The notes under the pieces are model-generated. The model was not told where the DNA came from, ran no database searches, and worked only from the letters and a program-made list of their open reading frames with translations. 64,000 nucleotides of DNA, taken from Lepas anatifera (lineage: Eukaryota; Arthropoda; Thecostraca; Lepadidae). Each line of letters opens with the position of its first letter. The first letter of the stretch is position 1. Shown here one piece after another: positions 56,560-64,000 of this stretch. The stretch is taken from the NCBI GenBank assembly GCA_034440635.1, contig JAOTON010001129.1:62001-126000 (forward strand). The letters run 5' to 3'. Made by a program: the position numbers and the translations under genes.

Positions 56560-57540
56560 CTCCTCTGCCTTGTTCCATACCTTCTGGTTAAAACCATGGG
56601 TCACAAACCTGATTGTCGATCAATTTTTCGATCCATTGTTCCGCCGCGGGCACCTGCTGGTCAGACGGCGAGACGGAAAATACCAAAAATATCTCGCTCA
56701 GGCCGAGGGTAGCGTCCAGTTCCTTCCAGAGTGTCTGAAGCTGCGCGTTGAACATGTTGACGGGACGGACTTGGCACAGCAGGTGCCCGGAAGCGTGTGT
56801 GTGCTTCCCAGATCCTCTGTCACCATTTTCTCTACCTCCATGTTGTGGCTGGTGGCGTCTGTCATGACAGCCATGGCTGGAGATCTCTTCTCGACCCAGG
56901 GGAATCCTGGGAGGTTAACGCTGGCACAGCAATACAAGCCCTATAGAAAGCCCATGGGAGACCCAAAATCCAGAGGGTCTTGACCCCCAACCCCCCCCAG
57001 GATTTCCACCCCTGATGACAACGTCGATCTTGCTTCACAGAGTGTCAGCCGGCACACTTCCACAGACACTGAGAATGTTCAGCAGCGTTAGCTTCAGCTT
57101 TGACAGATTGAAAAGTCTCCGTTGCAATGGACATGGTTGGAAATGGATAGTGCTTGTCTCTGATAGCCACACCATGCGCCACAAAGCTTCCCGTTGACTT
57201 CTTGACAGTGATAGTTGACTTCTGGTCATTTTTCATTATTTTAACAACGATTTCATCCAGTGCCTGCGCCTCCATTGCCTTCCCAACCTCTATGTTCTCT
57301 TCCCGTGAGGGACGGTGTGACCTTTTTCTCGTTAAAAACGTCCACTTGACGGTACGAAAACTCTGTGGTGACGATAAGTGTGTTTCTGATAGCTCATGTG
57401 CAGCTCAGAAATCATGTGGTTCGGCCGTATTCGGTGCGTACTCACCTTCTGAATGCTGTGACGCGCATGACGCCAGTTCCCTGGGAGATCATCTTCACTC
57501 CTTTCATCATCAGCGCTCAGTGGCTTAGTTTCCATGGGAA
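56560..57540 (-). pseudogene. Transposase-like protein, frameshifted
   Basis: Minus-strand segments in order: METKPLSADDERSEDD (57535), DEIVVKIMKNDQK and STGSFVAHGVAIRDKHYPF with PTMSIATETF (57275-57080), a frameshift, KLKLTLLNILSVCGS, then KRSPAMAVMTDATSHNMEVE (56937-56830). After another shift come HLLCQVRPVNMFN and LWKELDATLGLSEIFLVF (to about 56560). The TDATSHN text resembles the metal-binding Asp region of RNase H-like transposases. It resembles uncharacterised mobile-element proteins I have seen in aquatic invertebrates, but I cannot name the family. At least two frameshifts make it non-functional. The plus-strand frame at 56270-56983 is its shadow. Confidence 0.5.
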
Positions 57541-58320
57541 AAATACGATCCAGATGGGATCACCAATCAGGATTTTGAACGTAGTCATTGGGTCCTTAAA
57601 ATGATTTTTTTATCAGCGCTTTAGCACAGAACGCGCTATGGAGCTGGGAATGGAGTGGATTGACAATCTCTGGATGGAGTGGGTTGGCAGTCAGACACGG
57701 ATAGCAGTTAAGCCATGGAACCTAGGTCACCAACTTGAGCCTCTTTTCTTTCTGATCCTGTTCTTCGTCTTCAGCTCGCAAAAAGTCGACGTCCTCCGCT
57801 AACTCTTCAGGTTTAGCCTTTGCAATCATTTGTTTTATGTGACTCGCTGCCTCATCTCTTTTTTCTTATTGTATCATTCACGTGCTGCTTTCGTTATTCA
57901 CTCTTTTGTCATTTCTTGTCAAAAAAAGCATCGCAGAGCATCTATCTTTTGCCATTAGTCTGGTCTTCGTAAAAACTGCGATCGTTTTTGGATTATTTCA
58001 TGTCATGTTCTTCCTCCTGTCGTTTGCGCGATTCTGGATCGTTCCATCTGATATCAAAACCATTTTCAAGATCATTAGAGGGTTCAACCTTGTTTATCCA
58101 CCATGTTTTCCGTCTGCCTATTTTTTTCGGCACCGAACAGCGGTCGAAACTTCCCGTAGAACTTCAGAATAGCTGTCTTGCTACTCTTGTATGTCGTGAG
58201 GTATACATAATACCATAGCCAGTGATAACTGAGTTCATTAACAACCACCATTGCAGCTTTCTCCTTGGTTTGTGTAAGGATCCCTTTTGATGGGCCCGAG
58301 GGCATCAGGAAGAAAAAATA

Positions 58321-58488
58321 GTGGAGTGGTCAGCGTAGCTGGCTTCCATTCAGTCGACCCGGGTCCAAGGCCCGGCGGCTTCCCTGAACAATGAGCAAGC
58401 TGGCTCCCGAGAAACCCTTCCAACAGGGAAAGAGTTGGCGACGCCATATGAACCTGGCAGTTGGTGCGTCGATAAGCCCCAAAAATGA
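58321..58488 (+). mobile_element. tRNA-derived SINE, diverged copy
   Basis: The head GTGGTCAGCGTAGCTGG and CCGGGTCCAAGGCCCGG replace the A and B box areas. The body CCTTCCAACAGGGAAAGAG and TTGGCGACGCCATATG is shared with the SINE at 12765. The tail TTGGTGCGTCGATAAGCCCC with AAAAATGA is the same tail, diverged. It lies inside the 3.3-kb element. Confidence 0.65.
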
Positions 58489-59287
58489 TTATTATTCTGT
58501 CGCACGTATATAGCGCGAGTAAAATTCGGCACCAAGCACGGTACAAGGGTGCATCAAAGACAGTATATAGAGACAAATACTAGTAGAGGGCAACACATTT
58601 CCCAGTTGCAGACAAAACGATTTGCATGCTTTCCAACTCAGATATTGATGGGAAAAATTAAAGTTTGTGGTGTAGCAAACCCCTTTTTCAACCTCAGTGA
58701 AAATGGGATTTATTTATTTTCTATTCTTAGGTACATACGGGCGTGAAGCAATTATTCATCTTCCTAAAATTCGTTTTATAGGTTACTCCACGGTAGCGGC
58801 ACAAAACACCAAAAAGTAATTTCGCCGGGCGCAGGCCTTATTTGTAAGAGGCATGAAAACTGACTTCATTTCTCCATTTCTCATATATGCTAGCATTAGA
58901 AAATCAGGTACTCGGTTCCTTCCGCTCAAATTTTTAACCTTAGGTCACCCCTCTACCACTGGGGCAAGGGGGCACGTCCTCCCCCCGATCGACCCTCGGC
59001 ATCCCCTGAAATGGTCACGGCGCCCCCTTGAAAGGTCGATGGCGCCCCCTGAAATGTCGCTTTCCACCCCCCCCAGGATGCGAAAATCGGCGCCCACCGA
59101 TAAGATTTGGCGCCCATCTGATAGGTTTTGCAGGTCAAAAGTGGCGCCGTCTGGTCCGGATGGCGCCCCCCCCCGAAGGTGTCCCCTGATCGGCAATCCT
59201 GGATCCGCCTATGTCTTAATGTCAGTATTGACGGAAGGTACGAGTATTTTGTATCATTGACCTCTGGTGCAGTTCTATTGACTCAGG

Positions 59288-60137
59288 CTAAAGAGGCTTT
59301 CGGGATCTAAACAGGGCTTTCAATGGAATAGTTCCCACGGGTGGATTAGATCGGCTTTCAGCAACCCGGCCCTTTATTGAGTACAGTTTCAGTGCCTGGA
59401 GACGATTTTCATAGCTGAAACTCTCGAGACCATCGACACGTTTGGTCCACCTTCTCTGGACATTCTTTAGAAAGTGAATGTATTCGCAGTAGGTAGTCTG
59501 TGTTCCAAAGACATGGACAATACTCAGTGATTGGCCTGATGTGTGTGGCAAGCTGGAAAAGCATGAACTAGGACGATCGGCAGACAATCGATTTCAAGAA
59601 GCTCTGCGCCAAACCCTCTGCTTTGCTGGTCACTGCACGTATGACAGCATGAAATTCGATCTTTGTGTCAATAATTACACCCAAATCCGAATGGGAGTCA
59701 GTGCATGTGATGGTGTTCCCATTAAAGTGATATCTGGCGGGAATACTATGTCTTGAAGGACGAGAAAATCGTAGCACGGCACATTTTTTCCTGTAATAAG
59801 AAAAACCCAGGAGCTTGCTGTGGCGTAAAGGGCCTCAATATCGCCTTTCAGGCTGGGTATAGAAGGTTGCTGTGCGTTGGAATAGTATTTCATACACCGT
59901 TATATTTTCAAATTGTCAACAGAGATCTTGTAGGATGAAATTAAGATGTGGCCAATACTATTGATATGTATCTGTCACACTGACTTTTATCGGCCTCTTA
60001 CATTCTGTTGACTGGTGCTTCAGTGTTCCTTTGATTAAAAAAGAAAATATGAAATCCAGCGAAGTACTTGTCCTTTGATACCCAGACAACACAATTTTTC
60101 TAGAAGAATATCATGCGAAACTGCATCAAAACCCCTG
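59288..60137 (-). pseudogene. LINE E RT palm to C-terminus
   Basis: Reading leftwards: GFDAVSHDILLEKL (palm start), GDIEALYATASSWVF, then SHSDLGVIIDTKIEFHAV, KAEGLAQSFLKSIVCRS (thumb) and VQRRWTKRVDGLESFSY with ENRLQALKLYS (C-terminal region). Several stops and frameshifts break it, and the FADD segment is lost or unreadable. Confidence 0.75.
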
Positions 60138-62191
60138 GGGCGTTCCAGCACAGATCGACCAGGCCCCTATATAGCATAGTCTCGGATTTCGTTCCAATTT
60201 CGTCCACTGGGTTGTCAGGGGCGTGGAATCCTGATCTGAGATTATTTATTTCCTCAGACGTTCGGTTTCGGAGTTATAACTTGAAGAAAATCGTGAAAAT
60301 CGCCGATTTCGTCAAAACATGGTAATATACAGCGATTATTTTCAGCCTTGAATTTCATGTTTAGCTTCAAATTACACGAGATTAGATTGAGCATGAGATA
60401 ACCGAAGTTGTAGAATCTCGTTTTTGTTCGAAATTTTCCAAATTTTTAGAGATGTTTTGACCATTTTTTCCAACGATTTTTAAAAGTGTGGCCCGTAATT
60501 CACGTTAAAGATATCCATAGCAAAAATGTGCACTAATATCTCCTCTGTTTAGTGAAGTCAATATTTTTTTTGCGTTCTAGACTTTATCAACGTACAATTA
60601 GCCATAGAATGACGCCAAGCGCGCCAAAATCGGCCGCCTTGCGCGCCCGGCCGTCGTCGGCGCGGCCGCCGGTGCGTGGGCACGGGCAGTAGATTGACTC
60701 GGGAGCGTATGAACTCATGCAATCGTGATTCAAGGTGGAAAATAAAGGCAGAAAAAGCACGTGTTCAACAAAAGGGTAGAATCAATGCAATTTTATTTCG
60801 TTTAAGGGTGTACGACTCGCCACATCTTAACTTTGCTCATAAAATCGATTACGGATTTGAGTCATACATTTGTATTTTGAAAATGAAGAGACTTGTGCTA
60901 TTGTATTTGTGCAATCTTGGTCTGTTTTGCGTGTTGAAACGACATCGTACACGGATGAACCTTGCCCGCAGTTGTGCGCTCGATAGGCGGATCCAGGATT
61001 GCCGATCGGGGGAAGCACCTTCGGGAGGGGGCGTCATCCGGACCAAGGGCCCCACTTTTGACCGGGAAAACCTATCAGGTGGTCGCAAAATCCTATCAGT
61101 GGGCGCCGATCCTGGGGGGAGGATGGGAAGCGACATTTTAGAGGAGCGCCATCGACCTTTCAGGGGGCGCCGAGACCATTTCAGGTGGGTGCCGAGGGTC
61201 AATCGGGGGGACCATTGCCCGCCTGGATCCGCCTATGGTGCGGTCTCCACCCTGGTTTGTGCGTCAGTGCCTTTATGACACGTACGAGGTGTCAGATGTC
61301 CAGTGTGCAGCTCATGAAGCTGGGAGCACATCCTCCCACAGTCAATATGACATTTTTACTTGTGCAATTGAATAATATTGATTCCACCTTGCTTCAAAAC
61401 ACCTACTTTATAACCTATGTTATTTACGTTCCTTACTCTTAATGAAACCTTACTGAAGCCGAGAACAAAAGATGAAAGAAAAAGAAAGACTAGAGAGTAT
61501 TCTTTTGTCAACGGCACACCCTTACCTTATACATATTTCCACAATACCATGTGCTTCTGTAGATGCATTTTTCCCCAGCAATAAACTGCTAACCGATAGT
61601 CTCCGCTGAGCACCACACGCGTGCGTGTCGTCGGTTGGCCGAAGTGCCATTTGGCTCCCGGTGGGGCGCACCGGGTGGCCGACTGTCGCGCGCAAGGGCG
61701 TAACCTTTGGTTGATTAGACATAAATAAATAAATTCAAGAACGCAAAATTGTATTGATGTTATTGGAAAGCACAGGCACAGGGAAACATTTTTCCTGTAG
61801 GGTATTTTAAGGTGAATCACTGGCCACAATTAGAAAAAATTGTTTCAAAAACTGAATACAAATTTCCAAAAACTTGACAATAATTATTTTGAAAAACCTA
61901 ATTCCCAAATTTGGATGATAGAATGTTAAATACAATCACGTTTTAAATGAGCACCCATAACGAAGGACTACACAGAAAATAATGATTGTATGCAACCATG
62001 TTTTTTCCAAAAACACGGATTTTCACGATTTTCAGCCAGCTGTAACTCCAAAACCCGTATTTTGAGAAAAGAAATATTCTCAAATCTGGATTCTACGCCA
62101 CTGATAACCCTGTGTACAGAGTTGGAACGAAATCTGAGACTATGCTATGTACAATCCAGGTGGTGCCCGGTCGATTTGTCCTGGAACGCCC
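60138..62191. mobile_element. 2.05-kb DNA element with long TIRs, inserted in LINE E
   Basis: GGGCGTTCCAG starts the left end and its complement closes the right. The inverted similarity continues for about 100 bp (ATAGCATAGTCTC, GATTTCGTTCCAA, GAATCC) and on to about 190 bp (GAAAATCGTGAAAATC, AAAACATGG). CCCCTG borders both ends (60132-60137 and 62192-62197), a possible 6-bp duplication; the length is ambiguous by one or two bases because of C/G runs. No transposase is recognised. The interior holds a GC-rich segment (60600-60700) and a MITE (60986-61233). Superfamily unassigned. Confidence 0.8.
60986..61233 (+). mobile_element. GGCGGATCCAGG MITE, complete
   Basis: GGCGGATCCAGGATTGCC to CCTGGATCCGCC with TA on each side, 248 bp. 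It has the family blocks AAAACCTATCAGGTGG, GGAAGCGACATTTTAG and GACCATTTCAGG, and is among the cleanest copies. It is nested in the 2.05-kb element. Confidence 0.85.
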
Positions 62192-63500
62192 CCCCTGTTG
62201 AATGCAACGTCTGCAACATCCCCTGCATCCATACATTCAGAAACTTCAGTATAAACTAGTAGCAGCTGGTCCATCGTGGATCGACCCGCCCTAAATCCGA
62301 ACTGATTCTCGGTAAAAAGGAAATTTTCTTCCAGGCATCGTTCTAAATGTTTGTACTCGACTTTTTCATGATTTTGCTACACACGGATCTTAGCCTTATG
62401 GTCCATAGTTCAGTGGATCAAAGCGGTGTCCTTTCTGGAATATAGGGATTATTAGTGAAGTCTTCCATGCACTGGGAATAGACCTTTTTCTACGGATTTC
62501 CTACGGAAGATATAAAGTGGTTGTGGTAGCCGCGCATTTCTTGAGCAGCAAGGGATGAAGTTCATGAGGGGTCATTGCAGAATTTCCATCAAGATTCGGT
62601 TAGAGACCAAGTATATCTGCCTCTGAGAACGTTAAATAGTTACAAACCCCATCATAGAGCTGGTAAGGTGCTGGGTCATTAGTCGACATTCAAGTGTTTA
62701 CTGACTCAAGGGATGACGCGAAACATTCACTCATGATCACAGGGTCATTAGAGAGATCCTGTTTTCAGAGGTCTAACACAAGGTGCGCCTACCTATTTGT
62801 TTCGAATGTATAAGTGCAAGAACTTAGGATTTTCTTTCGATCTTTTAATTAATTAATTAGTCTGATCAGATAATTCGTGTTGCCAGTTGACAGACCTGAG
62901 TTTCTGGTTGAGTTTGTTGTATTATCCTTCGTTCCAATATTTTTTAGGGAGAGAATGCCTCATTCCTGTTCTATCTTTCTCAAGTAGAAAAACACAATCC
63001 AGGCAATGATCACACGCAGGTAATGGAAGTTTTGCCTAAGGTGATCCAGTCCTACCACTTTCAGACGTCAAGATTAAGTCTAGTATGTATCCAGACCTGG
63101 ATAAGGTGGGCTCCCTCACCCACTGTGATAATCCGACCCAGATGAATGTGTCGAGGAAAGTTATTTCCTTGGGAGTAGATGTAAAGCACTGGTCCTCATC
63201 GCTCCAAGTCAAGTTTGGGAGGTAGGAGTCTCCCAGAACCACCACTGCTTTGTCAGCAAAAATGCTCCACTAAAGGAGGTCTTCTCATCTACCTCAACTG
63301 AGTTTGATGGAGCTCTGTACACAACTAACACATACACATTGTACAAGGTTAAGCTAAATGACAATTTGTTAGACATTGTGGATATACATGATCAACCATT
63401 ATCTTGGTGTGCTCATAAGCGCAGACTCCATGTTTTGGCACGATACCAGCAACATCCCCCGCAAAGAGAATATAGTTAGGGATAGATAACAAATGAACTT
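62192..63500 (-). pseudogene. LINE E endonuclease and RT finger remnants
   Basis: Minus-strand text includes YVLVVYRAPSNS (about 63310), VVLGDSYLPNLTWSD (63245) and VREPTLSRSGYILDLILTSE (to about 63060), all endonuclease. Near 62300-62200 come NQFGFRAGRSTMDQLLLVYT of the RT finger and FNRG before the inserted element. Many frame breaks lie between. Confidence 0.7.
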
Positions 63501-63740
63501 TTGATAGTAGGCATCAAATGTGACTAATTCAAAGGATGTTGAGCTTTTCAGATGTTACAAATTCTGAGGAAGGTTATGTTCGCTGCATAGTCTATTAATA
63601 TTCAAGTCTGATAATCTTAACACAGTTGAGTCAGTCAGCTGAGGTCACTGCATATGAACGCATAGTTGTCAGGAGAGTATCCTTAAGTAACTTGGCCTTT
63701 TCCAGAGCCAGTTTTCGATGGTCATCATTAAAGAGAGTGC

Positions 63741-64000
63741 GGCACCTTTATAAAGTCATTTTAACTGATTTAGCCAATTTGTAGAGCGTGCCGGAAAACC
63801 CGGTACTCAGTATATGATTTGTCTTGAAACTCAAAATCTCCGCGGAGAAAAGCTAAAAACCTACCGGAAATGTACCCCTCATGTACCCTTAACAGCAGGC
63901 TATAGTTGTCAGCTGTTGATGTGACGACAGCACTGACGTCACGGTGAGTAAGCAGCCAATTGAAGCCATTCAAGACTATTGAATATGATAGTAGTTGCCA
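63741..64000. other. Unassigned right end of window
   Basis: No gene is supported; a minus-strand 67-codon frame (63973-63770) has no recognisable features. A TGACGTCA palindrome lies at 63934-63941. Confidence 0.4.

Larger units (their letters stand above)
55637..58955 (-). mobile_element. 3.3-kb DNA element, TAGRGGGGTGACC termini
   Basis: The left end TAGGGGGGTGACC and the complement of the right end TAGAGGGGTGACC are inverted repeats. An inner inverted pair CGGGCGCAGGCCTTATTT lies about 90-130 bp inside each end. It inserted in a MITE, duplicating CCACTGG (7 bp, or 8 with one mismatch). TAG-starting ends and a 7-8 bp duplication suggest a hAT-like element. It carries a minus-strand transposase-like pseudogene (about 57540-56560) and a later SINE (58321-58488). 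Confidence 0.75.
55623..59209 (-). mobile_element. GGCGGATCCAGG MITE split by a 3.3-kb insertion
   Basis: The left end GTCGGATCCACTGG (55623-55636) and the remainder CCACTGGGGCAAGGGGG to CCTGGATCCGCC (58956-59209) together form one MITE flanked by TA (55621-55622 and 59210-59211). CCACTGG is present on both sides of the inserted element. Confidence 0.8.
59288..63740 (-). mobile_element. LINE E, minus strand, split by a 2.05-kb element
   Basis: The coding pieces read right to left: endonuclease about 63700-63000, RT fingers about 62700-62192, then after the inserted element at 60138-62191 the RT palm, thumb and C-terminus 60137-59288. The two flanks join in frame when the insertion and one copy of its duplication are removed. 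The style is CR1/L2-like. Boundaries are approximate because of decay. Confidence 0.7.

Noticed and set aside
56270..56983. 237-codon plus-strand frame
   Set aside because: The opposite strand shows better conserved transposase-like blocks, so this is probably an antisense shadow.

Overview
The window looks like non-coding, repeat-saturated nuclear DNA from an invertebrate animal. It holds several clades of LINE (non-LTR retrotransposon), tRNA-derived SINEs, DNA transposons with terminal inverted repeats (TIRs) and TA, TTAA or 7-8 bp target duplications, MITEs and minisatellites. There are no bacterial-style operons, no rRNA and no intact tRNA gene. I recognise no host protein-coding gene. 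The species cannot be fixed from sequence alone; the Jockey/CR1-like reverse transcriptases feel arthropod or marine-invertebrate in style, but that is only an impression.

Layout. 1-2066: decayed LINE (A). 2092-10410: several copies, some folded back, of a CACTGAGAG-ended DNA element, with a LINE (B, minus strand, 3371-6620) among them. 10411-18000: piece of a TTAA element, a complex higher-order repeat (10573-11984), then a roughly 21-bp GC-rich minisatellite interrupted by a second LINE-B copy that itself carries a SINE. 18006-25900: AT-rich dispersed repeats, a LINE tail (23010-23390), and two TTAA elements lying side by side (23441-24010, 24015-25033) packed with AGGTCA half-sites. 25939-33720: full-length L1/Tx1-type LINE (C) with a perfect 15-bp target-site duplication. 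34390-45450: a 1.7-kb block repeated 8.2 kb away, many GGCGGATCCAGG MITEs, CRE palindromes and fold-backs. 45690-52476: three-level nest, a CR1-like LINE (D) in a hAT element (8-bp duplication GCGGTGGC) inside a GGGCCCC-ended element. 52650-55170: 2.5-kb inverted duplication. 55637-58955: 3.3-kb DNA element with a broken transposase-like gene, inserted in a MITE. 59288-63740: LINE (E, minus strand) split by a 2.05-kb long-TIR element that itself carries a MITE.

How the parts relate. The window is best read as a stack of insertions. Target duplications and restored pre-insertion sites allow relative ages to be ordered at several places. The most nearly functional genes are ORF1 of LINE C (intact, 428 codons), its ORF2 (two frameshifts) and the LINE D protein (one in-frame TGA). 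All functional calls come from protein motifs read by eye; no database search was possible.
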